In this document: one piece after another, positions 45,776 to 54,120 of the stretch
Position numbering within the stretch: position 1 is the first letter of the stretch
Layout of the letters: each line of letters starts with the position of its first letter
Assembly (NCBI GenBank): GCA_016712045.1
Contig: JADJRV010000003.1
Coordinates: 62,001-126,000, forward strand
Direction: 5' to 3'
Source: Chloracidobacterium sp.
Lineage (GTDB): Bacteria; Acidobacteriota; Blastocatellia; Pyrinomonadales; Pyrinomonadaceae
Length of the DNA: 64,000 nucleotides
Program-made: the position numbers and the translations under genes
Notes under the pieces: model-generated
The model's input: only the letters and a program-made list of their open reading frames with translations
Told to the model about the DNA's origin: nothing
Databases searched by the model: none

Positions 45776-46089
45776 AAGAAAACAGCCCACGTCGCAAGAT
45801 CATCAGTAAAATTCTCAAATCTGTGCAGCACTCCTGCTGCAACGAAGAAAGCGTCTCCCTCAGAAAACGCCGTTCGCTCACCTTCGATCACGATATCGCC
45901 GCTTCCTCGGACGATAAAATAGAACTCGTCTTCGTCGTGAAACGTCTGATGATCGATACCCCTTGGCGCAAAAAAGACGAGTGTCACGCCGCCTTTCTTA
46001 AAAGGTTCGACATCCCACACGCCTTCGGTCCATTTCGCGTTTGCGGCGAGCGGCAGCTTTGCCAGCATTTCCTCAACGGTAAATTTCAT
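45772..46089 (-). CDS. Small cupin-domain protein
   Basis: A single-domain cupin of 105 residues. The two cupin motifs are HQTFHDEDEFYFIVRGSG and EGDAFFVAAGVLHRF, with the metal-binding His/Glu residues in place. Such proteins bind a small molecule or sense metal; the substrate is unknown. It overlaps the pyrophosphatase gene by 4 bp. Confidence 0.85.
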   Translation of the reverse strand: MKFTVEEMLAKLPLAANAKWTEGVWDVEPFKKGGVTLVFFAPRGIDHQTFHDEDEFYFIVRGSGDIVIEGERTAFSEGDAFFVAAGVLHRFENFTDDLATWAVFF

Positions 46090-46104
46090 ACCGTCAGGAT
46101 ATCA

Positions 46105-46439
46105 TTACAGGGCGGCGATCTTCACGGCCATCGGCAGCAGATGTTTCGCTGAGTTTTTTATCACAAACTTGGTCACCGCCGGAGCCATTTTCAAAAATAT
46201 CGTCTTGGCGACTGGCTTTGCCACGTGCTTTGCCACAAATTTCGTCGTCCCCCAAGCCGCCTTGCCCGCCGTGCCGACAATTATCATCACGGGGTTGCTG
46301 CCGTCGCGTTTGGCCGCGTCGCCGCTCTTTTTTACGGCGGTTTTCGGGCTGTTATAGTGAATGATTGCGAGTTGGCGGCACCGGCAAATGCAAAAGCGCA
46401 CGCGCACACCACGAGGGATCTGAAGAGAAGTTTTTTCAT
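46105..46439 (-). CDS. Small exported basic protein, frameshifted
   Basis: A signal peptide (MKKLLFRSLVVCACAFAFAG from ATG 46439) joins, after an indel between about 46335 and 46370, to NSPKTAVKKSGDAAKRDGSN and a helical body ending ...KHLLPMAVKIAAL. It is small, basic and helical, like the protein at 37417; function unknown. Without correction the signal peptide would read out of frame and stop at a TAA. Confidence 0.5.
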
Positions 46440-46546
46440 GTTTGGAGGCGAGGAAGAATGGATCGGAGGAAGGTCCGTCGCAAAGTGCGACTAACCAATC
46501 ATATATGTTTTGACCGGAAATTGGAAGATAATTCTGCTTCTGGAAC

Positions 46547-47809
46547 CTACGGATTAACGGGCCGCTTCTGTAGTTCTTTTGGCGGGATAAACCCGTCAAA
46601 CGATGTTTCGATGCCGCTATTCTTGACCTGTCCATCCTTGTCAAACAGCGTCCATTGCACGACGAGCCCGCCCGAATAATCAAGCTTATCCGTCAGAAAG
46701 AAAAGATTCTTTCGGACTCGCTGCGTCCCGACCGCGCGTAGAGATTTGATCTCTAGATAATAGAGATTTGGTCGTTTTTGCAGTTGGGCAAATTGCTCGG
46801 CGTTGACAAACTTTTTCAGCACTGTCTCGGTCGTTGTCGGCGTCGCATCGCTTACAAGTTTGAGAAACTCCGCAAAATAATTCTCGAGCTTTCGCAGCTC
46901 GGGCGACTGCCCTTTTGCCGCGAACGCCGCTCGCCGTGCACGGTAGAGAGCGTCAAGCGAATTGGCGACCTCTGAACAATACACCGGCCGCGTTTCCGTG
47001 CAATCGCCCGCACCCTTCGCACAGCACGAACGTGCCGTCGTCGTTTGTCCGCAAAATACAGGTGCGTCCAGCCCAAACGTCTTCGGGTACAGCAGCGTCA
47101 GCCCGTTGTCCTGGCTCAGGTTGGAAAATAGCGACGCGACGACGGCTTCCTCAGGGATCGTTACCGTTTTGCCCGTCATTGTTGTTTGAGTTTTGAAATA
47201 TGACAGCAGGTCTGCGAACTGCCCGACGATATTCCCCGCTCCGGCGATCGCGGTCGCAAAGCCGGTGCTCGTCAGGTCGAGAGATTTAACGTCCGTCTCG
47301 CTCTTATTGGCGATCAAGCAATAGTCTGCGGTCAGATCCTCGATCACGATCTTAAAAAGAGGCAGCGAGCGGCGGTAAAATGTCCAGTCGGCGAATGCCG
47401 AGCTGTCAAAGATAGCGACCGTCGCCGAATCCGGGAGCGTTCGCTGCAGCGATGATGCGATCCGCGTCGTCGTTTTGCCCAGCTCACGATAGACGATGAT
47501 GTCGTAACCGATGTCTTCGCCCGACAACGTCAAGTCGCCGGTGTTCGGCGTCGATCTTGGTTTAGGCGCCGCGTCCAGCACGTCTTTGCGCGACTTTGCG
47601 ATCGCTGCCTCGATCTCGGCTAGCTCCTTTTCGCGTTCGAGTGCCTTTTTCATCTCAAGGTAACGGGCATCAGCCGCCGATATCGTCGGCGAAGGCACCG
47701 GCGTCGGCTGCGTTTCCTGGGCAAAAAGGATCGACGAGTGAAATACAACCACGGACAAAATAAATGCCGCGAACCGATGGGCAGCCGCGACAGTAACTGT
47801 GCTTTTCAT
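46547..47809 (-). CDS. Secreted hypothetical protein
   Basis: A 420-residue exported protein with a signal peptide (residues ~1-30, ending LFAQ), a Pro/Thr linker and a coiled coil (ARYLEMKKALEREKELAEIE), then a large domain with a Cys-rich patch (VFCGQTTTARSCCAKGAG...CSEV). The four or more cysteines there could bind metal or form disulfides in the periplasm. No known family is recognised. The C-terminus has mixed beta strands. Not damaged. Confidence 0.65.
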   Translation of the reverse strand: MKSTVTVAAAHRFAAFILSVVVFHSSILFAQETQPTPVPSPTISAADARYLEMKKALEREKELAEIEAAIAKSRKDVLDAAPKPRSTPNTGDLTLSGEDIGYDIIVYRELGKTTTRIASSLQRTLPDSATVAIFDSSAFADWTFYRRSLPLFKIVIEDLTADYCLIANKSETDVKSLDLTSTGFATAIAGAGNIVGQFADLLSYFKTQTTMTGKTVTIPEEAVVASLFSNLSQDNGLTLLYPKTFGLDAPVFCGQTTTARSCCAKGAGDCTETRPVYCSEVANSLDALYRARRAAFAAKGQSPELRKLENYFAEFLKLVSDATPTTTETVLKKFVNAEQFAQLQKRPNLYYLEIKSLRAVGTQRVRKNLFFLTDKLDYSGGLVVQWTLFDKDGQVKNSGIETSFDGFIPPKELQKRPVNP

Positions 47810-48067
47810 GTTATTTCACCTCACGCAAAATTCTTGCTGATCGAGTTTTTACGCCGTAATTATAACAACAACTCGCCACCAAACAAGTGAGATTCGTCAC
47901 TGAACTTTCCGCAATTCAGACCTCGGGCGTGAGGCGGTGGTCAGTTGTCGGTGGTCGGTGGTCAGTAGTCGGTAGTTGGTAGTCGGTAGTCGGCATTAAG
48001 AGGAAAGACCGCGAGCGTTTAGTTCGCGGCTTTTGTTTGGGGTCCCGCATTTAGGCGGCCCTTTGGC
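47810..48067. repeat. Intergenic region with heptamer repeat
   Basis: No gene. After a short AT-rich stretch, 47937-47992 is a tandem array of GGTGGTCAG/GGTAGTCGG-like heptamers. Its first 29 bases (47937-47965) are identical to 55888-55916, which lies inside the carboxylase gene. This starts the 1.2-kb repeat hub (47937-48900). Confidence 0.6.
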
Positions 48068-48134
48068 AGAAGCCGCACGAAGTAAGGGCGTTACTCTCAA
48101 GTTGGATGTTACGCCCTTACTCCGTGCGGGCTTT
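48068..48134. repeat. Inverted pair of REP-like repeat (GCAGAAGCC family)
   Basis: AGAAGCCGCACGAAGTAAGG continues to GCGTTAC and is answered by GTAACGCCCTTACTCCGTGC then GGGCTTT, a stem of about 25 bp. Related single units are at 12649 and 12928. Confidence 0.6.
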
Positions 48135-48164
48135 CGCCCAAAGCCTGTCCCCATGTCCCGCGTT

Positions 48165-48660
48165 GTCCCAGAGCAGTCTGGGACAAATAAGTGCCAGTCT
48201 TTGCAATCACTTACGGCGATATTTTTGCGAAAAAGCAAATTTTTCGCACAACGCCTTTCCCTTGTCCAAATTCTTAAATTTTCAAATATCCCGCCTTACG
48301 TTACCAAAGATCGTAACGTATCTAAATGCCACTTTTCGCGCTTTGACGTATTTTGCCGATTTTGCGCATTGCTGCTCGGAGGCTGACCCGTTTCCGCCCC
48401 GTCAGATGGCAGCGGAAAAGCCGTTGGAAACGGCGATATATTTGTAGCCCACATCGCAAGATGTGGGTAAAGATAACGCCGTGTCTGAACCGTCGGAGAC
48501 GGTGGCATAAAGCTCCCCGCCTTACGAAGGAGGGGTGGATGCGTTTCGCAGACGGGGTGGTTCTCTTTCAGTTATGCCGCCGTTTCCAACGGCTCATATT
48601 TTGGGGGATGCCATTCCCACAGTTCGCACTGTGGGCTACAAATATGGCGTCAGCTCCGCC
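48165..48660. repeat. Cluster of short hairpins (multi-hairpin element)
   Basis: No gene is evident. At least seven short hairpins follow one another, most separated by tens of bases: GTCCCAGA/TCTGGGAC (48165-48184), TGCGAAAAA/TTTTTCGCA (48226-48248), GCCGTTGGAAACGGC (48420-48434), CCCACAT/ATGTGGG (48448-48467), ACCGTCGGAGACGGT (48489-48503), CCGTTTCCAACGG (48580-48592) and CCCACAGT/ACTGTGGG (48616-48635). The right half (48580-48640) is an imperfect reverse complement of the left half (48420-48470), including the string TTTGTAGCCC / GGGCTACAAA. The element therefore also folds as one large inverted repeat. Confidence 0.6.
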
Positions 48661-49026
48661 GACTGAGCAAATTGGCGGCGGTCGAAGCTGGTCCTTTTGG
48701 TCCGGTCCGGACCAGGTGGACCAGGGTGGACCAAGGTGGACCAGCAAAACCCGCAAAATACGACAAAATCGGAAAAATACGTCATTTCGCGAAAGATCCG
48801 CATGATCGTACAAACCCCCGGGCATGTCCAGTCTCTCCCATAGTGTTCCTCCTTACACCTCTATTGCACAGCAAAGAAGTCAAAAAGAAACATATCGGCC
48901 TTCCGTACTATGCAAATTGTTAGTTTATTTTGGGTATTCCTAAAACAGCGGAAATTTAGCGCTAATTGAAACGGATGTCAATAGTTAACCTTGTTCTTTT
49001 CAAGAAATGATTTATCTTAATAATCT
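48661..49026. repeat. Intergenic region with GGTCCGG/GGTGGACCA tandem repeat
   Basis: No gene. 48695-48744 starts TTTTGGTCCGGTCCGGACC and then repeats GGTGGACCA three times. The same 50 bp with only two differences is at 61687-61736. The rest of the gap to the ATG at 49027 is AT-rich and probably holds the promoter for the next gene. Confidence 0.6.
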
Positions 49027-50917
49027 ATGGCAGCCAATAACCAAAATCTCTACGATGCAATCGGCGGGCTCTTCGTAGATCACCAAGATGTCTACAAGAC
49101 GGAAGCGGTTGATCCTTTTGAGTTGCTAGAACCATTAAGTCGAGTGAATATCTTTGTCGGAGCGAATAACACTGGTAAAAGCCGATTCATGCGATCGATC
49201 TCAAGAACTGTTGAACCTGAAGTAAAGCTCGCGGAGCTTTTTCCGTTCCGCGACGCCATTTCGCGAGATATAAATGTTCTGAGTGGAGTGTTTTCAGAAC
49301 TCGGAATCGGTACATTTGGATCTCTTGGGCCACACGATTTTAGTTATCTCCTTGAACAGCTAGCCAAGGAAAGGGTTCATTTAGACCAAGATGATTTTGC
49401 ACAACTTCGCGAGCAGATCGGCAAATGGAATGTTGCCGCTTCAAGTGGCACGATTCCACCAATATTTATCGACGGTGATAAGGAGCGCCTCTGGCAGGCG
49501 GTGGAGCCATTTGTTTTGAAAGTCCGCGGGTTTATCCGCCAAATACCGGAGTATTCCGTTAAAACTCTCCCGGTCCGGGTTTACATCCCAACCCTGAGAG
49601 GGTTGCGGCAGTTTGGAAACTCTGGCGATGATCATTATTTTCGGGCGACAAAGAGCGCGTATTATGAGGGAGCTCAAACCGCCGACGGAACGGGCACGCG
49701 ATTCGATCCGGAGAAGCTTGAAATCTATACCGGGCTGTCTTTCTTCAAAAGGCTTCGTTCTCTCCGTCTTGGTGCCACAGCAGAGCGAAGGAGTGTCGAT
49801 ACCCACGAAAGATTTTTTGTCAGAGACCTTTTTCCAGAACCAATCGGTTGAACTTACGCCTAATGAATCTCAGGGGTAGTAACTATTAAAATCGGTCGAG
49901 ACGCACAGCAGCCAATCCATCACCTTGGTGATGGCGTTCAGTCGGCCATTATTTTGTCTTTCCTTCCACACGTTTTGAAAGACACCCCAGCCTTTTTCTT
50001 CATTGAAGAACCAGAAATGTTCATGCACCCGGGGTTGCAACGAAAAGTTCTTGAGTTCCTCGTAAGTAACCCTTTTCATCGATTTTTTTTAACAACCCAT
50101 TCAAACCATCTGCTCGACCTAACGGCCGACGTGGACTCAGTATCGGTATTTACGTTCACGAGACAACAAGATGAAAATTCTAACGAAGACGTAACGCCCA
50201 AATTTTCCGTACGGGCTGTCAACGCTGGATGTAAAAGTTCGTTGGAGTTGTTAGACGTTCGAAATTCGTCTGTCTTCCTTGTGAATTCCACAATTTGGGT
50301 CGAGGGAATTACGGATCGACTATATTTGCGGGAAATGCTACGTCAATACATGGCACAAGGTCAGAAACATGATTTCGACGAAGATGTACATTATTCCTTT
50401 GTGGAATATGGAGGCTCAAATATTATTCATTGGTCATTCTTGGATTCCGCTCGACCACAAATTGAAGTAGACCGCCTCTGCGCGCAGGCGATGGTAATTG
50501 TCGATGGCGACGGCGGAGAGAAAATGGACCGGAAGGCTCTAATTTTAAAAAAATTAGGGCGTGATCGTTTCATCGAACTTCCTGGCCGTAAAATCGAAAA
50601 CATGCTTCCGTACTCAGTAATTCGATCGATCGTTAGCGATTACGAATCCGGTAGCTCAAATGTGATTCCCGATTTCGCTTTCCAGGCCTATAAAGACGAA
50701 TATCTTGGAAAGTTCATTGAGGAAGAAATGCTCGCTGGAGCATTTCCGTCGCAAAGGAGGGTATCAGGAAGTATCAGGGAACGTTGAAGCGAAAGCTTTG
50801 AGATTCTGTGAAAAGCTCTTAAGATGCGTGAAATTCGACGCCCTCCCACAGGAAACAAAGAATGTCGTCGCAAAGATTTACAGGTTTATTAGCTCATGCA
50901 ACCCTCACCCTAAGTGA
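49027..50917 (+). CDS. OLD-family ATPase with TOPRIM nuclease domain, several frameshifts
   Basis: Cytoplasmic ATP-dependent nuclease of the OLD family, which includes the phage-defence nuclease GajA. The ATPase half shows VGANNTGKSRFM (Walker A, residues ~39-50), a C-motif-like LGDGVQSAI, the Walker B FFFIEEPEMFMHPG and the H-loop LTTHSNHLLD. The TOPRIM half has TIWVEGITDRLYL and VIVDGDGG, with acidic metal residues in place. The frame is broken in the T6 run at 49813-49818 (ERFLSETFF continues correctly), at GGGG 49873-49876 (SGVVTIKIGRDAQQP) and around 50740-50760 (GGYQEVSGNVEAKALRF). Corrected, it is ~630 residues and ends at 50917. No helicase partner is seen. Confidence 0.75.
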
Positions 50918-50950
50918 AATCCCAACTGCAAAAGAAGGAGCTTTTTTAAG

Positions 50951-51544
50951 ATGGAAATTCGAGATTGGGTGTTGATAGCTGGTCCTCTCGTTGGTGTTCT
51001 TATCGGCGGTGGGATCACTTCTGTAGCCAAGTACTTTGAACTCAAACATCAGAGTAAACTTACCCTCTTAAGTTGGCGGATTGAACGACTTGAACAGTTG
51101 AGCGAAAAGCTTGGGACGTATATGTACGAGTTGGATATGTTGCCAACTCGAGTGATCGAACTCGTTGAACCTTCTGGTAACCGCGTCGACGAGAATGTTA
51201 GATTTCATGCGCTTAAAGCGGAAACTTCTAACCATTTGATGACAGTTTTAACAAGGCTGGCTAAATATCTCCCCGGACAGGACGAAAAGGTTAAAGCCAA
51301 CGTAGCCGGAAAAAAATTGTTCATGTCAGCACAGAACGTCTTCAAGGTGCTCCAAACAGAAGGAGCAACAGAAGCTGATATTGAAATCCCGATGAAAGAC
51401 TTCATTGAAATTTACTCAGAGCATCAAGATGTCTTAATTAACGTGGAAATTTCAATAACGAACGAAATCCAAAGGTTGTTGGAAGAGAGAACACCAAAAA
51501 AGTGGATGGGCATCCCGGACCGATTTAGGAGGTTAAAGAAATAG
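50951..51544 (+). CDS. Single-pass membrane hypothetical protein, next to OLD nuclease
   Basis: A 197-residue protein. One N-terminal membrane helix (VLIAGPLVGVLIGGGITSV, residues ~7-25) is followed by a charged, helical cytoplasmic domain with coiled-coil character (LSWRIERLEQLSEKLGTYMY) and an Arg/Lys-rich C-terminus. Function unknown. It begins 33 bp after the OLD-ATPase stop in the same direction, so the pair is likely one operon. The topology (membrane anchor plus helical domain) would suit an effector or sensor, but this is inference. Confidence 0.65.
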   Translation: MEIRDWVLIAGPLVGVLIGGGITSVAKYFELKHQSKLTLLSWRIERLEQLSEKLGTYMYELDMLPTRVIELVEPSGNRVDENVRFHALKAETSNHLMTVLTRLAKYLPGQDEKVKANVAGKKLFMSAQNVFKVLQTEGATEADIEIPMKDFIEIYSEHQDVLINVEISITNEIQRLLEERTPKKWMGIPDRFRRLKK

Positions 51545-51559
51545 CCTCCGAAGGGTGTA

Positions 51560-52129
51560 CTATCCCTTTTCTATGCTCCCGTTGCGAAAGTATACTGAAT
51601 CGCCCTTCTCGGAAGAAAGTGTTAAGTGGACGCCAACCTTATATCTGTACTCGTTGCCTTCCTCTTTAGACGTAAAATCCTTTAATTTTGCGTAGTCAAA
51701 AATAACGTCTTCATCATCTGTCCCGTCTTTTTTTATCTCTATTACCAAGATGTTCGTTGGATAATTTTCTCCCCGTTGGTGGATAATAATGTCCGGGAAA
51801 GTAGAGAATGTAATAGGAGGAATATCATTGTCCATGTATTCGTTCTCACCTTTTTTCAATATCTCTCGCCACTTTATAGCCTTAACGACAAGCTTTTCTA
51901 CCTCAGATGTTAGGGCTTCGTTGAAGTTTACTTGAACATATTTAGGTTTCTTTCCATTACGATTATATTCACAGTCCACGTCAAAGTCGGGAAATTGATC
52001 ACTTAGATATTCTGCCAACTTATGGGCCATTGCTCTTTCAGATACATCGTTTTCAAGCAGGTAAATTTCTTCATCCAGAAACACTTTTAGAGCCTTTTCA
52101 TAACTCGCCTTTATTTCAGTAATTTCCAT
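51560..52129 (-). CDS. PD-(D/E)xK nuclease-like hypothetical protein
   Basis: A 189-residue soluble protein, AT-richer in codons than its surroundings. The core reads TFSTFPDIIIHQRGEN, then TNILVIEIKKDG, i.e. PD (in FPDIII) and E-x-K (in VIEIKK) about 19 residues apart, the catalytic layout of restriction-like nucleases. No known family is recognised. It is convergent with the membrane protein (stop codons 15 bp apart), so the three genes form a compact group in a region rich in repeats. Confidence 0.6.
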   Translation of the reverse strand: MEITEIKASYEKALKVFLDEEIYLLENDVSERAMAHKLAEYLSDQFPDFDVDCEYNRNGKKPKYVQVNFNEALTSEVEKLVVKAIKWREILKKGENEYMDNDIPPITFSTFPDIIIHQRGENYPTNILVIEIKKDGTDDEDVIFDYAKLKDFTSKEEGNEYRYKVGVHLTLSSEKGDSVYFRNGSIEKG

Positions 52130-52160
52130 ATTTCATTCCAATCTTCAGTTTCATAAAGCT

Positions 52161-52255
52161 ACGGCAGGTCTTCGAGCGGGGACGGTATCAGAAGTCAGTA
52201 GACAGTAGTCAGTAGTCAGTAGTCAGTAGTCAGTAGTCAGTTGTCAGTGGTGCAG
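52161..52255. repeat. Repeat unit plus AGTCAGT heptamer array
   Basis: 52161-52203 is nearly identical to 53052-53093 (ACGGCAGGTCTTCGAGCGGG, then GACGGTATCAGAAGTCAG). It is followed by eight or so copies of the heptamer AGTAGTC. Confidence 0.7.
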
Positions 52256-52260
52256 ATCTG

Positions 52261-52977
52261 CTAGGGCACGAAGTTGTAAGTAACAACTCCACTTACCCTT
52301 ACGAAATTGCCGTCGAGTTTGGTCGGTGAAAATTTAGCTCCGCAAGCCGCAACCCGCGACGCATCTTGTAGGACAGGATGGCCGCTGATGGCCCCTGCTC
52401 GGACCACATTTCCTTTTTCGTCGATGTGGACCTCGACCGATACTGTTCCGCCAATACGGTTAGGTCGGGCCGCGGACGGATAACCCGGCTTGGGCAGGCT
52501 CAAAGCTTTTCCGTTAACTACGCCCGCTTTAACAAACACTGGCGGCGCTGTTCCGTTACGCAAAGCCTCTTCACGCTCTCGTTTTCGCAATTCATTTTGG
52601 TACGCTTCGCCGATCTTAAATTTCAATTGTAGATCTGTTGATTCAGCCTTGCCGCCCTTGATCGTTGGGGAAAATTTGGCAGCCATCACATTTTCTTTGA
52701 CCGCTCGCCGTACATCTTCCAATTCTTTCTTGAGTTCGGTCCCACAGGGCCAAGCAGGCCCCGCAACTATATCGGCCTTTTTGACAGCTCCTGATTTGTC
52801 AACCGTTATATCAACCGATAAGGTGCCGTCAATGCCGACAGCCTCAGCTTCTTTAGACAAAACGAAGGGTATCGAACTTATTACTTTTGCAGGAGCATCG
52901 GCAGCAGGTGCCTGTCCGAACACCCCACAAACAGAGGCTGCGGCCATTGTGAAAGCGAGTGGTAGATTTATTCTCAT
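52261..52977 (-). CDS. TonB-domain secreted protein (copy A)
   Basis: A 238-residue exported protein with a signal peptide (residues 1-22, ending VFGQ). It carries two TonB-C-like segments, an N-terminal GTLSVDITVDKSGAVKKADI followed by AKFSPTIKGGK, and a C-terminal GTVSVEVHIDEKGNVVRAGA followed by AKFSPTKLDG. It has no N-terminal membrane anchor or proline-rich spanner, so it is not a classical energy transducer; it may be a periplasmic binding or scaffold protein. A paralogue is at 54121-54816. Confidence 0.75.
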   Translation of the reverse strand: MRINLPLAFTMAAASVCGVFGQAPAADAPAKVISSIPFVLSKEAEAVGIDGTLSVDITVDKSGAVKKADIVAGPAWPCGTELKKELEDVRRAVKENVMAAKFSPTIKGGKAESTDLQLKFKIGEAYQNELRKREREEALRNGTAPPVFVKAGVVNGKALSLPKPGYPSAARPNRIGGTVSVEVHIDEKGNVVRAGAISGHPVLQDASRVAACGAKFSPTKLDGNFVRVSGVVTYNFVP

Positions 52978-53292
52978 GGGTTTGTACGTGATATTTATAG
53001 CACAAACGCCAAAATACGCCGAACGTTCTTGTGGATGTTAGGAGGCGGATCACGGCATGTCTTCGAGCGGGGACGGTATCAGAAGTCAGTAGCCAGTAGT
53101 CATTAGGCAGTTGTCAGTGGTCATTTGTCAGTAGTCGGATAAGAGAGAACCACCCCGTCCGCGAAACGCGTCCACCCCTCGTTCTGGCCGCAGAGCCGTC
53201 CAGTGTTGCGCCTATTACCCGCAACCGGGTAAGGCCGGGAGCTGTGAATAGTGAGCAGTGGCAGGAGGCGGGAGATAGGTGATAACAGAAAA
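52978..53292. repeat. Intergenic region with dispersed repeats
   Basis: No gene. 53052-53093 is the second copy of the repeat at 52161, followed by a degraded AGTCAGT array to ~53135. 53147-53185 (AGAACCACCCCGTCCGCGAA, then ACGCGTCCACCCCTC) is the reverse complement of a string in 48532-48576, with few changes. The first ~50 bases likely hold the promoter of the TonB-domain gene. Confidence 0.55.
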
Positions 53293-53956
53293 CTACGAAC
53301 TAATATCTCGAGAGTTGCGCCGTTTGCCGGTGACGAGGAACATCAGGCCGAAGAAGTATTCGGTTATCTCGAGGTCGTCGAAATGCCCCGACAATGTCTG
53401 CCACGGCTCAAGGCTGGGAGGCGGCGTGGTTGAAAACGACAATTTGTAGAGCGCTCTGATAATGGGGTTGAGTAGGCGGCCAAAGCCTCTGCCCGCGAGC
53501 TTTGCACCAAAGGCAGCGACGCGGGCATTGGGCGTAAGGTGGGGAATGAGATTGGACAATTCGGTTTCAGAGCCGTACACGTCAGGCGCAGCGAACATCA
53601 AGAGCCCGTCAAATGAACCTTTTAGCTCGGCGTCTTTTGCAGGCTTGGTGATCACTTCGACGTTTGTCCAGCCATTTGCAGCAATGCGGTCAGCCGCGAG
53701 TTCGCTGTGCAAGGGGCTGATCTCAATACCGACAACCTTGCCCTGCGGGCCCGACGGCTTCGACCAGAAAAGGAAAGCTGCCGCCGGGACCGCAGCCAAC
53801 ATCGAGTACACGCCCGCCCTGCGGCAATGACAACGATGCAACTGCCTTTCGCCGGATCGGTTTGATGAACGAGAAATCGAAATTGGGGAATGGCTTTGTC
53901 AGCCGGATCAAAGCCCGGCCGTAGAGAGGGGTGTCTTGTCGAACCGGTTCGGCCAT
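53293..53956 (-). CDS. Class I SAM-dependent methyltransferase, one frameshift
   Basis: Cytoplasmic methyltransferase of unknown substrate. The SAM-binding motif GGRVLDVGCGPGGSFPF is in the N-terminal part (ATG 53956). After an indel at the GGGCCC near 53747-53752 the text continues GPQGKVVGIEISPLHSELAA and FDGLLMFAAPDVYGSETEL in another frame. The C-terminal block FGRLLNPIIRALYKLSFSTT is hydrophobic, as in methyltransferases acting near membranes or on lipids. Intact length ~220 residues. The 200 bp between this and the next TonB-domain gene holds no convincing gene. Confidence 0.8.
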
Positions 53957-54120
53957 ATTACACAATGAGGGTACACCTGACGGCTGAAAATTCAAAGGTG
54001 TTGAGAAGTACTGAGTCTTCGCGCTCAGCAGCCTTTAGCCGCGAGATCATCCCCGCGACCGGCGTCGTCCACCACGCCCAGGGTTCGGTGCTCGCCGTTC
54101 GAAAACCGAAACAGGAATAG

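Noticed and set aside
49027..51544. Canonical Gabija system (GajA + GajB)
   Set aside because: The ATPase resembles GajA, but the following gene encodes a membrane protein with no helicase motifs, so the GajB partner is absent.
53890..54120. Possible 50-75 residue forward gene between the methyltransferase and TonB-domain copy B
   Set aside because: No Shine-Dalgarno before the internal ATG (53965), no recognisable motif, and it overlaps the start of the methyltransferase gene on the other strand.
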